Shown here one piece after another: positions 9,101 to 16,938 of a stretch of DNA of 36,238 nt (within the stretch, counting starts at the first letter, position 1; the number at the start of each line of letters is the position of its first letter). The translations under genes and the position numbers were made by a program. Under the pieces are notes generated by a model. It did no database searches. It was not told where the DNA came from and saw nothing but the letters and a program-made list of their open reading frames with translations. The stretch lies in assembly GCF_030230605.1 (NCBI RefSeq), contig NZ_JASPDO010000024.1:1-36238 (forward strand), in the 5' to 3' direction. Source of the DNA: Brevibacterium sp. UMB1308A (GTDB taxonomy: Bacteria; Actinomycetota; Actinomycetes; Actinomycetales; Brevibacteriaceae).

Positions 9101-10031
9101 ACTGGGTAACGGGTGGATGCGTATTGGGCATGCCAAGGTGGGCAAGCGCGCGTTCCTGGGTAACTCTGGGATCGCGGCGGCCGGGCGCAGGGTTCCGAAG
9201 AACGCCCTGGTTGCTGTGCTTTCGGCAGCTCCGCCTAAGTCGAAGAAGGGTAGTTCGTGGATTGGTTCGCCTCCTGTTGAGCTCAGGCGCGCCGAGGTGG
9301 CAGCCGACGAATCGCTCACGTACGCACCTCCGAAGAAGCTCAAGGTGGCGCGTGGAGCGTGGGAGACTCTGCGTCTGTTGTCCGTGGGTGTGGCTGGACT
9401 CATGGTCGCTGGAGTAATCCTCACGCTCATGTGGATCACCCAAGCGGGTCACTCAGCCCTGTGGGCCATTTTGTTGTCTGGTGTCGTCATGATGTGTGCC
9501 GGTGCTGTTGCCGCCGGTGTCGCAGTTGTCACCAAATGGCTGTTTGTTGGCCGTATCCCCGCAGGTGAACACCCTTTGTGGTCGTCGTTTATCTGGCGCA
9601 ACGAAGTCGCTGACTGTTTTGTCGAACTCATTGCAGCCCCCTGGTTTACCCGCAAAGCAGTGGGCACTCCGGCTCTCGTGTGGTACTTGCGTGCACTCGG
9701 CGCCAAAATTGGCCACGGTGTGTGGTGTGAAACCTACTGGCTACCAGAAGCCGATCTGGTGGTCTTGGAAAACAACTCCACGGTGAACCGAGGGTGCGTG
9801 GTGCAAACGCACCTGTTCCACGACCGTGTCATGTCGCTTGACGCTGTGACCTTGGAAGACGGTGCTACCCTTGGGCCCAATAGCGTGATTTTGCCGGCTG
9901 CTACGCTGGGCCGGTCATCGACTGTGGGACCCACGTCCCTGGTGATGCGTGGGGAGTTCGTTCCCGCGAACGCGTACTTTACAGGCAACCCAGTTGTCCC
10001 CTGGGTGGATGCGCCTGTTGATCAAGAGTAA
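6162..10031 (+). CDS. Pls/PosA-type nonribosomal peptide synthetase, predicted lysine-activating
   Basis: A 1289-residue single-module synthetase with the layout of epsilon-poly-L-lysine synthetase. Adenylation domain, about 20-490: A3 TSGSTGKPKGV at 153; A4 with D202, A203 and E206; A5 TYGPTEAT at 290; RAYRSGDL; GRADEQIKLGGRRIE; and A10 TSGKVDR with K483. Carrier domain: GGGSLAAAQL with S537 as the phosphopantetheine site. From about 593 come three pairs of membrane helices (about 600-655, 825-897, 1070-1130) alternating with three soluble domains that carry hexapeptide-like repeats near the C-terminus. There is no classical condensation or thioesterase domain. Pocket residues by alignment to GrsA read D-A-E-S-I-G-T-V-V-K, which fits a cationic amino acid. 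GTG at 6162 is chosen because family members begin shortly before the TLIDLI-like segment; an upstream in-frame ATG at 5973 would run antisense through the PPTase gene. Confidence 0.9.
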   Translation: MNTYAPQFPAGHLASEPGTLIDLILKNVAEHPDTPAIDDGTTVLTYAELIEQMRLFGLTLHDHGVGPGDKVGVRVSSGSVDLYVSILSVLMIGAAYVPVDVDDPDERARTVFEEADVAAVITDGPTITKVTTRETPPELRAPVPEDDCWVIFTSGSTGKPKGVAVTHRSAAAFVAAESKIFCQDEPLGPTDRVLAGLSVAFDASCEEMWLAWGHGACLVPAPRALVKSGMDLGPWLASRRISVVSTVPTLAALWPPETLDNVRLLIFGGEACPLELAQRLSDGDREVWNTYGPTEATVVACAAPLGEEPVRIGLPLAGWDLAVVNPETGIPVAEGETGELIIGGVGLARYLDPEKDAEKYAPMETLGWQRAYRSGDLVINDPAGLIFVGRADEQIKLGGRRIEMGEVDAALQSLPGVHGGAAAVKTTSGGVQLLVGYLAPSPGVTGDAQQLETWAQQLRDVLPPALVPRLAIVDDLPTKTSGKVDRNALPWPLPGMEVADDSGDVPAEYAWIAEQWEATLGAAPGMNTDFFNAGGGSLAAAQLVSRLRTNFSAITVGDIYAHPRFGALAEMCTGTEPTTQRSERTVKRTSRFMQWMQTLLGIPVHILAAMHWIVMTLVAMNVFALMGAPVVTTSWWLIAVLYLVFVTSWGRMLVSAGCARLLLGSLKPGVYPRSGWVHLRLWLAEHIADNASAVSVGSAPWVTWYARLLGNKLGRDVDLHSIPPVTGMLTLEEGAAIEPEVDLKGWWVDGDLLRVGPIHVGKYAVVGSRSTLMPGTRVGTEARVAPGSAVTGKVRKKQVYSGSPAHRTSKKHHRWPAPPEKRAHLPFLLYAIGSVLHASIPYLAAVPPIALMLWIYGVEVITQPLTLLAWSPLLALIWFAFTALSILIAVRTLSIGLREGTYPVRSLMGFRVWATERIMDMARDLLFPMYAGLITPVWLRLLGTKVGSGVEASTVLLVPKMTHIASGAFLADDTMVASYELGNGWMRIGHAKVGKRAFLGNSGIAAAGRRVPKNALVAVLSAAPPKSKKGSSWIGSPPVELRRAEVAADESLTYAPPKKLKVARGAWETLRLLSVGVAGLMVAGVILTLMWITQAGHSALWAILLSGVVMMCAGAVAAGVAVVTKWLFVGRIPAGEHPLWSSFIWRNEVADCFVELIAAPWFTRKAVGTPALVWYLRALGAKIGHGVWCETYWLPEADLVVLENNSTVNRGCVVQTHLFHDRVMSLDAVTLEDGATLGPNSVILPAATLGRSSTVGPTSLVMRGEFVPANAYFTGNPVVPWVDAPVDQE

Positions 10032-10039
10032 GGATTTTT

Positions 10040-11344
10040 GTGACTGACCCGTATCTGCCGCAGAGTGGGAGCACTTCATACAAAGTTGCGCACTACGATC
10101 TGCGGTTGGACTACCACACTGCCCCGAACCGTTTAAACGGAATTGCGACACTCGAGATTGAACCTCTTGAAGCCGTGAGCTCTTTTAAGCTCGACCTGTC
10201 GGGGCTCACAGTCACCAAGGTGTACGTCAATGGCAAGACCGCCCGGTTTAAGCAGTCCCCTGGTCAAGTCACCGTCCGGTCCGCGCTCACCCCAGGAAAA
10301 CCTGTTCGAGCCGAAGTTCGCTACAACGGGAATCCCGCTCCCGCCATGGGCACCTGGGGCGATGTGGGCTGGGAAGAACTCGAAGAGGGCGTGCTGGTTG
10401 CCGGCCAACCCAATGGTGCTTCCACGTGGTTCCCGTGCAACGACCACCCGCGCAACAAGTCCACGTTCACCATCACAATCCTTTCCGATTCCGACTACGC
10501 GTCGATCGCAAATGGGACTCTCATATCTACCCGGCGCAAAGCATCACGCACCGAATGGGTCTGGGAGTGCAACGTCCCCATGGCAACGTATCTGGCTACT
10601 GTCCAGATTGGCCCCTACAAAATGGGCCCTCTTGAACCTGGACAGCACCGGCCATCCCGTGTCCCCCTGGCACTAGCGACGTCTGAGCACAACTGGGCTA
10701 AAGCACAAAACTTCTTGAGCCTGCAACACCAGATGATGAATGTGTTCGAAGATCTTTTTGGCCCCTACCCGTTCGACCGTTATGGCGTAGTGGTGACTAA
10801 CGAACACTTAGAGATTCCGCTTGAGAGCCAACCTCTGTCGATTCTGGGCCCCAACCATGTGGGCCGGTCCTGGGAGGCCGAACGTCTGGTCGCACATGAA
10901 CTTGCTCACCAGTGGTTCGGCAACTCTGTCAGCCTCACCACGTGGTCCGATATTTGGCTCAACGAAGGTTTCGCGTGCTACTCCGAATGGCTGTGGGCAG
11001 AGTCAAAAGGCCACCAGGCAGCGTCGAGCCACGCGAAGCGCCACTGGGGCTTGCTGAAGCTCAAACCCAACCTCATTCTTACCGACCCAGGCGCGCCAGA
11101 TATGTTCGACGACCGGGTGTACAAAAAGGGTGCTCTGGCACTCCATGCGCTTCGTCACCACGTGGGTGATGAGAAGTTCTTCACTCTTTTACGCACCTGG
11201 ACTCGGACGTTTAAACACGCCAACGCCACCACAACAGATTTCCTCACCCTCACCAATCAGGTGTGTGGCGAGGGAACGAACGCTGTCCTCACACCGTGGC
11301 TCTACGAAAAGTCGCTCCCGCCCTTCCCAGGTGGACTGTTTTAG
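10040..11344 (+). CDS. Short M1-family zinc metallopeptidase (aminopeptidase-like)
   Basis: A 434-residue M1 peptidase. The zinc site is complete: HELAHQW with H286, E287 and H290, then E309 in WLNEGF after the standard 18-residue gap. The region before it, NEHLEIPLESQP, stands where other M1 enzymes have the GAMEN substrate loop. Full-size M1 aminopeptidases are about 850 residues; this one ends soon after the catalytic domain, as do other compact actinobacterial M1 proteins. GTG at 10040 follows the synthetase stop by 8 bases with AAGGAT upstream, so the two are almost certainly cotranscribed. A role in trimming or degrading the synthetase product is inferred from this pairing and from the zinc aminopeptidases reported in poly-lysine producers. 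Its stop overlaps that of the convergent GNAT gene. Confidence 0.9.
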   Translation: MTDPYLPQSGSTSYKVAHYDLRLDYHTAPNRLNGIATLEIEPLEAVSSFKLDLSGLTVTKVYVNGKTARFKQSPGQVTVRSALTPGKPVRAEVRYNGNPAPAMGTWGDVGWEELEEGVLVAGQPNGASTWFPCNDHPRNKSTFTITILSDSDYASIANGTLISTRRKASRTEWVWECNVPMATYLATVQIGPYKMGPLEPGQHRPSRVPLALATSEHNWAKAQNFLSLQHQMMNVFEDLFGPYPFDRYGVVVTNEHLEIPLESQPLSILGPNHVGRSWEAERLVAHELAHQWFGNSVSLTTWSDIWLNEGFACYSEWLWAESKGHQAASSHAKRHWGLLKLKPNLILTDPGAPDMFDDRVYKKGALALHALRHHVGDEKFFTLLRTWTRTFKHANATTTDFLTLTNQVCGEGTNAVLTPWLYEKSLPPFPGGLF

Positions 11345-11802
11345 ATCGACGCGATCATCAAGCTCGAGTTACCGCTCTCACCGGCCGTGATGTAGCCCAG
11401 CTGGGCGAAAAGTGCTGCCGCCGGATTGCCGTGGTTCACTGACAGGCACACCGACTCAATTCCTTCGTCATACAGTTTCGCGTGCAATTTAGAAATCAGC
11501 TTGGTCGCAATTCCGCGTCCTTGGTACTCCGGAATGACCGCGACGCCCAGTTCAGGAATATCGTCTGCGATATACCCGTACCCATTGGGTAGAAAACGCG
11601 CCCACGCTGCACCCACAGCCTTGTCGCCGTCCCACGCAATCAACGCGTGGTCGCCTTCCCTGCCCCAGTCCTCCACATAGGAACGCGCCTGCTGGTCAAG
11701 TTCGTCAAAACTGGTATTGGTGCCAGACCAGTTGATGCACTGGAGGAGAAACGGTTCTAGAAGTTGCGATGTCGACGGCCCTGTCGCGCCACGAAAGTTC
11801 AT
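11341..11802 (-). CDS. GNAT-family N-acetyltransferase
   Basis: A 153-residue acetyltransferase. The acetyl-CoA binding motif is seen as VIPEYQGRGIATKLISKL (Q/R-x-x-G-x-G/A), preceded by the AWARFLPNGYGYIADDIPELGV strand region. The C-terminal SVNHGNPAAALFAQLGYI is typical of the family. The acceptor substrate is unknown. ATG at 11802 lies 9 bases after the MATE stop with no clear ribosome binding site, so translation probably depends on the upstream gene. The gene converges with the M1 peptidase gene, the two stop codons sharing bases 11342-11343. Confidence 0.87.
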   Translation of the reverse strand: MNFRGATGPSTSQLLEPFLLQCINWSGTNTSFDELDQQARSYVEDWGREGDHALIAWDGDKAVGAAWARFLPNGYGYIADDIPELGVAVIPEYQGRGIATKLISKLHAKLYDEGIESVCLSVNHGNPAAALFAQLGYITAGESGNSSLMIASI

Positions 11803-11811
11803 GGCACTAGG

Positions 11812-13149
11812 CTAATGATCTTTCTGCTTCGCGTCGAGTACCGCAACGGCACGTGCGCGTCGAATCCACCCGTTACCTCGCATCCGCACACCTAATCCCA
11901 CGGCACGGAAGGCCATGAACCCAAAGCAGAAACACGCCCACAACGCACTGATCGTGAAACTCATCCCCATGGCCGCCCACACAAGCAGACCAAACCCGGC
12001 CGCCGCACCGAACTGCGCTACGGCCAAATAACGGGCGTCGGAGGCACCCAACAGAATCCCGTCGAGCGTAAACACGTACCCTGCCAAGGGCATACTCACA
12101 GCCAGAATCAGAACCAGGCCGGCAACAGTGGAAACGACCTCGGGACTGGAGGTAAACACCCTACCAACAAACGGGCTCAGCGCCGCCAACACAAGCCCCA
12201 CAACGACTCCGAAGCCCACACCCCACACAATCAGGCGAGTTTTGACAGTCTGAACCTTCTGAGTGTCGTCCCTGCCCACGTACAAACCGATCATTGCCTG
12301 CCCAGCGATCGCCAACGAGTCCAACACCAATGCAAGCGAGTTAAAGAGCGTCTGGGCGATCTGCACGGCCGCCAGGCTCACCGTGCCCATCACACTGGCA
12401 ACAGATACCAGCACAATGAGGGCAGCGCGCAGGCTCGCGGATCTGATGAGAAGCCAGCCCGAGGTCGTCGCCGCTGACAGCACCCCCGCCCAGTCGGGTG
12501 CCAAGGAGGCGTTGTGGCGACGGGCTGCCCGCCCGGCGAAAACCAGGTACACCGTACACATGGCCGCGTGGGCCAGCACGCTCCCCCAGGCCGAACCAGC
12601 GACCCCGAGGCCCATTCCGTAGATGAACACCGCGTTGAGCACAATGTTGAGTCCAAAACCGCCAGCAGCCACAACCAACGGAGTGACGGTGTCTTGCATG
12701 CCGCGCAAAAGTCCAGTCGCAGCGATCACGATCAGCATGAACGGCAAGCCCCACCACGACACGGTGACATACGCAAGCGCGCCGGAGAACACCTCGGGCG
12801 AGGGATCAAACATACCCAAAACCGGACCCAACAGGGGCAGACCGGTCGCCACCAGCACCACGGACACCACCAGGGCCAACCACATGCCGTCAAACCCAGC
12901 ACTCACCGCTCGTGTGTAGTCCCCTGCGCCCACGAACCTGGCGACACGCGGTGTGGTCGCGTAGGCGAGGAAAATCATGAGCCCCAGAACCGTCTGGATC
13001 ACCACACCGGCCAGGGCGAGGGAGGCAAGCGCGTCCTTCCCCAGGTGCCCCACCATCGCGGTGTCGGCAAGCAGGAAGATGGGCTCGGCAGCGAGCGCCC
13101 CTAAGGCCGGGAGCGCTAAACGAAGAATGTCACGGTCAACAGCACGCAC
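11812..13149 (-). CDS. MATE-family multidrug/cation efflux transporter
   Basis: A 445-residue protein with about twelve membrane helices in two similar halves. The N-terminus DILRLALPALGALAAEPIFLLADTAMVG and the repeat-like DSLAIAGQAMIGLYVG in the second half are characteristic of DinF-like MATE exporters, which use Na+ or H+ gradients. The substrate is not predictable. GTG at 13149 is the only start that keeps the conserved N-terminal helix. It sits inside a strong hairpin (13140-13185), which may limit translation. The protein could export a small toxic compound, but nothing in the sequence ties it to the Pls locus. Confidence 0.88.
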   Translation of the reverse strand: MRAVDRDILRLALPALGALAAEPIFLLADTAMVGHLGKDALASLALAGVVIQTVLGLMIFLAYATTPRVARFVGAGDYTRAVSAGFDGMWLALVVSVVLVATGLPLLGPVLGMFDPSPEVFSGALAYVTVSWWGLPFMLIVIAATGLLRGMQDTVTPLVVAAGGFGLNIVLNAVFIYGMGLGVAGSAWGSVLAHAAMCTVYLVFAGRAARRHNASLAPDWAGVLSAATTSGWLLIRSASLRAALIVLVSVASVMGTVSLAAVQIAQTLFNSLALVLDSLAIAGQAMIGLYVGRDDTQKVQTVKTRLIVWGVGFGVVVGLVLAALSPFVGRVFTSSPEVVSTVAGLVLILAVSMPLAGYVFTLDGILLGASDARYLAVAQFGAAAGFGLLVWAAMGMSFTISALWACFCFGFMAFRAVGLGVRMRGNGWIRRARAVAVLDAKQKDH

Positions 13150-13185
13150 GGGCCCCCATTGTAGTGGGACAGCCCGTGCGTGCTG
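13140..13185 (-). promoter_or_regulatory. Perfect 14-bp inverted repeat over the MATE start codon
   Basis: The arms CAGCACGCACGGGC (13140-13153) and its exact complement (13172-13185) flank an 18-nt loop that can itself pair four more bases (CCCA/TGGG). In the minus-strand transcript the hairpin lies between the acyl-CoA ligase stop and the MATE gene and contains the MATE GTG. There is no T-tract after it, so it is not a standard terminator. It could sequester the start codon, act as an attenuator, or stabilise the upstream mRNA. Confidence 0.55.
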
Positions 13186-13215
13186 GTGATTGTGGATGTT
13201 TTACCGCAGTGTGGA

Positions 13216-14877
13216 TTACTGGTCTGCAGCAACCTCGCGCATTTCGCGGCGCAGAATTTTGCCCGAGGCGGTCTTTGGTAACGCGTCAATGAAGTTCACC
13301 TGGCGCGGCGCTTTGTAGGCTGCCAAGTGCTTGCGACAGTGCTCAATGATCTGGTCTTCGGTCACGTCCTCACCGGCCCGGCGAGTGACGAACGCGACCA
13401 CGTTTTCGCCTCGGTAGTCGTCTGGTACACCCACGACAGCTGCTTCGGAAACGGCTGGGTGGAGGTACAAGACGTCTTCGACTTCACGTGGCCACACTTT
13501 GAAGCCGGACGCGTTAATCATGTCCTTCTTCCGGTCCACGATGTATACCCATCCGTCTTTGTCCATGAAGCCCACGTCACCGGTGTGCAGTTCGCCGTTC
13601 GGAATGTCGTTTTCTGTGGCCGTGGGATTGTTGAGGTAACTGAGTGCCACCATGGGGCCACTGACATACACTTCGCCCACTTCGCCTGGGTCGCAGTCGG
13701 ACCCGTCTTCGCGGGCAATACGCACGTGTGCTTCCACGCTAGGCAGACCACATGACAGGTTGCCTGACTCGGGGTCCACGGGAGCACGCAACCAGTGTGG
13801 AACGGTGATGCACTGAGCGCTGGTTTCTGTCAGCCCGTACCCTTGGCCCACATACACGCCTGCACGTTCTTCGAACTTCTTGACCAGACCTTCAGGCAAC
13901 GGTGCTCCCCCAGACATGATGGAGCGGAAGGAACTGAAGTCATCCGGTGTGAAGTCCGGCTGGGCCAGCAGGGCGGTGAAAGCCGTGGCTGGTCCGGCCA
14001 TGAAAACCGGGCGCGTGTCACGGAACTGTTGAAGCGCAACAGCAGGGTCGAACCGGTAGTTGAGCACCAGAGTGGCCTTTGTAGCGATTGAGGCTAGGAA
14101 AATGCACACGAACCCAGTGATGTGAAAAACCGGTGCCATTTGGTAGAAGGACAGTTTCGGTTCGAACTTGTAGCGGTGCACCATCATGAGCGCGTTCACA
14201 CCCAAGCCCTTGAATGACAACAGCGCGCCCTTGGACTTGCCGGAGGTTCCCGAAGTGTAACCGATGAGTCCCACCGCGTCCGGGTCGTGTGCGCGTTTGC
14301 TCACGGTGACCGTGGCACCGTCGTGTTCCTTGAGAACGCTGAGGAAGTCTGGCTTACCCGTGTCGATCTGTTGCGGGAACATATCGAAGATTGCCGGTTC
14401 GTTTGTTGTGACGAAATCGTGTTCGCCCACCGTCACTACAAGCGGTATGTTTCCAGCGTGATCCTTGACCCTGTCCATGTATGCGGCAGCCGAAACGACG
14501 AGTGCCTTAACACCCGCGTCGCCGAAGATGTGATCGAGTTCGTCGCGATACATAGGGTTGAGAGGAACAACGATTCCGCCCAGTTTCCACACGGCGATCA
14601 CCGTGATCATGTAGTGCGGGACGTTCTGCAGGTATACACCCAGCGGATCGCCTTCACCAAAGCCGTTCTCAGATAAGTACGCAGCAAACGCGTTACTCAT
14701 GCGGTCGACTTCGCTGTAAGTCAGTTCAGTCCCGTAATAGTAGATCGCTGGGTGGTCAGGAACCTCGTTGACCGCGTCAATCCAGAGGTCGAGCGGAGGT
14801 GTCTGAGGGATAGGCGTGACATCCTCAGGGTTGTCATACGCAGTTTTGAGCCAGGGTTTTTCGTCAATCCAACTCAT
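13216..14877 (-). CDS. Long-chain fatty acid-CoA ligase (AMP-binding enzyme)
   Basis: A 553-residue adenylate-forming enzyme that activates a carboxylic acid to acyl-AMP and then acyl-CoA. Seen: the P-loop-like YTSGTSGKSKG (207-217), GQGYGLTETSAQ, the GELHTGDVGFMDKDGW hinge region, DRKKDMINASGFKVWP, and the C-terminal lysine motif PKTASGKILRREMR. The FadD-like order and length favour a medium- or long-chain fatty acid, but chain length is not readable. ATG at 14877 has an AGGAG site upstream. It follows the thiolase and FabG-like reductase on the same strand, forming a fatty acid activation/degradation or hydroxyacyl metabolism operon. Confidence 0.88.
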   Translation of the reverse strand: MSWIDEKPWLKTAYDNPEDVTPIPQTPPLDLWIDAVNEVPDHPAIYYYGTELTYSEVDRMSNAFAAYLSENGFGEGDPLGVYLQNVPHYMITVIAVWKLGGIVVPLNPMYRDELDHIFGDAGVKALVVSAAAYMDRVKDHAGNIPLVVTVGEHDFVTTNEPAIFDMFPQQIDTGKPDFLSVLKEHDGATVTVSKRAHDPDAVGLIGYTSGTSGKSKGALLSFKGLGVNALMMVHRYKFEPKLSFYQMAPVFHITGFVCIFLASIATKATLVLNYRFDPAVALQQFRDTRPVFMAGPATAFTALLAQPDFTPDDFSSFRSIMSGGAPLPEGLVKKFEERAGVYVGQGYGLTETSAQCITVPHWLRAPVDPESGNLSCGLPSVEAHVRIAREDGSDCDPGEVGEVYVSGPMVALSYLNNPTATENDIPNGELHTGDVGFMDKDGWVYIVDRKKDMINASGFKVWPREVEDVLYLHPAVSEAAVVGVPDDYRGENVVAFVTRRAGEDVTEDQIIEHCRKHLAAYKAPRQVNFIDALPKTASGKILRREMREVAADQ

Positions 14878-14900
14878 TGGTCACTCCTTTGTGACGTAGG

Positions 14901-14928
14901 CACCGGGTGGCACTGTGGCCACCCGGTG
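14901..14928 (-). promoter_or_regulatory. Intra-operon hairpin between thiolase and acyl-CoA ligase
   Basis: Perfect 11-bp arms CACCGGGTGGC (14901-14911) and complement (14918-14928) with a 6-nt loop. In the minus-strand transcript it follows the thiolase stop by about 9 bases and is not followed by a U-tract, so it probably does not end transcription fully. A run of T (14935-14939) follows it only on the plus strand, where no gene needs a terminator. It could set relative expression of the two genes by attenuation or by protecting the upstream RNA. Confidence 0.5.
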
Positions 14929-14937
14929 TCAGGGTTT

Positions 14938-16137
14938 TTAACAGACTTCGAACAGTCCTGCAGCGCCCATGCCGCCACCAACACACATGGTGACAACAAC
15001 GTACTTAGCGCCACGTCGTTTGCCTTCGATGAGAGCGTGTCCAGTCAGGCGCGCACCCGTCATTCCGTACGGGTGTCCAACTGAGATTCCGCCACCGTTG
15101 ACGTTGTACTTCTCGGGGTCAATTCCCAAACGGTCGCGGCAGTACAGGGCCTGCACTGCAAACGCTTCGTTCAGTTCCCACAGGTCGATGTCATCGACTG
15201 TCAGCCCGTGCTGCTTGAGCAGTTTAGGAACTGCGTACACCGGCCCGATTCCCATTTCGTCAGGCGCGAGGCCCGCTACCGCGATACCCCGGTAGATACC
15301 CATCGGCTCCAGTCCACGACGTGAAGCTTCAGCGTCACTCATGAGAACCGCTGCCGATGCACCGTCGGAAAGCTGGGACGCGTTTCCGGCCGTGATGCAC
15401 GGAGTGTCAGACAGTTCGCTCGGCTCCAGCACCGGCTTGAGACCGGCAAGACCCTCGAGCGTTGTGGACGGGCGGTTACCTTCATCCTTGGTCAGGGTGA
15501 GCGTCTTTTCCGAAATCTCTTTTGTCTCTTTGTCCTGCACCAACATGGTGGATTCCAAAGGAACGATCTCGTCGTCGAACTTGCCAGCTTCTTGGGCCGC
15601 CGCCGTGCGCATCTGCGACTGGTAGGAATACTCGTCCTGTGCCTCACGGGACACGCCATACCGCTTAGCAACGACCTCGGCGGTTTCCAACATGGAGTAG
15701 TACGTGTCAGGGCGGTGCTCAACGATCCACGGGTCTTTGGTCTTGAACGTGTTCATCTTGTCGTTCTGAACCAGCGACACGGATTCGACACCGCCACCCA
15801 CGGCAATGTTCATGCCGTCAACCAGAATCTGCTTAGCGGCAATCGAGATAGCCATCAGACCAGAGGCACACTGACGGTCCACGCTCATACCGGAAACCTC
15901 AACGGGCAGGCCGGCGCGAATCGCAGCTTGGCGCGCTACGTTACCGCCCTGGGCACCCTGCTGAAGTGCAGCACCGATGATGACGTCTTCAACTTCGCCA
16001 CCTTCAAGACCTGCACGCTTAACCGCGTGTTCGATCGCGTGGCCGGCGAGTGTTTGCGACTGCGTGTTGTTGAACGCCCCGCGGTAAGCCTTACCAATAG
16101 GGGTACGCGCGGTTGAAACGATAACTGCGTCTGTCAT
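14938..16137 (-). CDS. Acetyl-CoA C-acyltransferase (thiolase)
   Basis: A 399-residue thiolase that cleaves 3-ketoacyl-CoA or condenses two acetyl-CoA. The catalytic residues are present: nucleophile C90 in DRQCASGL, H355 in [10 protein letters not shown], and C385 in [11 protein letters not shown] near the C-terminus. Length is normal. The family alone does not separate degradative (FadA) from biosynthetic (AtoB/PhaA) use. ATG at 16137 has an AAGGAGA site. The FabG-like reductase lies 12 bases upstream, an arrangement also found in polyhydroxyalkanoate and beta-oxidation clusters. The acyl-CoA ligase downstream tips the balance toward fatty acid use. Confidence 0.92.
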   Translation of the reverse strand: MTDAVIVSTARTPIGKAYRGAFNNTQSQTLAGHAIEHAVKRAGLEGGEVEDVIIGAALQQGAQGGNVARQAAIRAGLPVEVSGMSVDRQCASGLMAISIAAKQILVDGMNIAVGGGVESVSLVQNDKMNTFKTKDPWIVEHRPDTYYSMLETAEVVAKRYGVSREAQDEYSYQSQMRTAAAQEAGKFDDEIVPLESTMLVQDKETKEISEKTLTLTKDEGNRPSTTLEGLAGLKPVLEPSELSDTPCITAGNASQLSDGASAAVLMSDAEASRRGLEPMGIYRGIAVAGLAPDEMGIGPVYAVPKLLKQHGLTVDDIDLWELNEAFAVQALYCRDRLGIDPEKYNVNGGGISVGHPYGMTGARLTGHALIEGKRRGAKYVVVTMCVGGGMGAAGLFEVC

Positions 16138-16149
16138 GAGTCGTCTCCT

Positions 16150-16899
16150 TTAGTTCCGTGGCCCACCGGCGACGTAAATGACCTGGCCAGAAACGAACCC
16201 CGCGCCTTCCGATGCCAAGAACGACGTGGTGTGGGCAATGTCGTCTGGGACACCCGCACGTCCCACAGGGATCTGGGTGATGTTGAGCTTGACGAACTCT
16301 TCCCAGTCCATGCCGATGCGCTCTGCCGTTGCCTTGGTCATGTCGGTCTGGATGAATCCGGGAGCAATAGCGTTAGCCGTCACCCCATACTTCCCCAGTT
16401 CAATCGCGTATGTCTTGGTCATACCCTGAATACCGGCCTTTGCTGCCGAGTAGTTGGTCTGCCCACGGTTACCCAGCGCCGAGGTGGAGGACATGGAAAT
16501 AATGCGACCAAACTTCTCTTCCACCATGTACTTCTGCACGGCTTTGGTCATGATGAAGTTACCCGTGAGGTGCACGTCCAAGACTTTGGTGAAGCCTTCC
16601 AGTGGCATCTTGAAGAGCATGTCGTCACGGATGATGCCTGCATTGTTCACCAGAATCGTGGGGGCACCCAGTTCCTGTGCGATGCGTTCAACGGCCTTGT
16701 TTGCCGACTCTTCGTCGGTGACGTCGGCACCGATTCCCAGCGCTTTTCCGCCGGCCGCTTCAATTTCTTGCACAACGTCTTGAGTGTCTTCTTCACGCAG
16801 GTCGATGACAGCTACGTTGTGCCCGTCCTTTGCGAGTCGAAGTGCGATAGCCGCGCCAATTCCGCGAGCTCCGCCGGTTACTACTGCAGTTCTGTTCAC
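16150..16899 (-). CDS. FabG-like 3-ketoacyl reductase (short-chain dehydrogenase)
   Basis: A 249-residue classical SDR that interconverts 3-keto and 3-hydroxyacyl groups with NAD(P)H. Seen: the cofactor motif TGGARGIG (8-15), NNAG (85-88), and the catalytic S137, Y150 (NYSAAKAG) and K154. D33 after the second strand would favour NAD(H) over NADP(H). I chose GTG at 16899 over TTG at 16905 because AGAGG lies 6 bases upstream of it, whereas it would touch the TTG. This is the first gene of the reductase-thiolase-ligase operon. With the thiolase next door it could equally be an acetoacetyl-CoA reductase, so no gene symbol is given. Confidence 0.9.
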   Translation of the reverse strand: MNRTAVVTGGARGIGAAIALRLAKDGHNVAVIDLREEDTQDVVQEIEAAGGKALGIGADVTDEESANKAVERIAQELGAPTILVNNAGIIRDDMLFKMPLEGFTKVLDVHLTGNFIMTKAVQKYMVEEKFGRIISMSSTSALGNRGQTNYSAAKAGIQGMTKTYAIELGKYGVTANAIAPGFIQTDMTKATAERIGMDWEEFVKLNITQIPVGRAGVPDDIAHTTSFLASEGAGFVSGQVIYVAGGPRN

Positions 16900-16938
16900 A
16901 ATCAACCTCTATTCTCCACGTCTGTGTGGTCTCTCACA

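Noticed and set aside
14901..14940. Rho-independent terminator on the plus strand
   Set aside because: The stem is followed by a T-run only on the plus strand, where no gene precedes it; adjacent genes are all on the minus strand.
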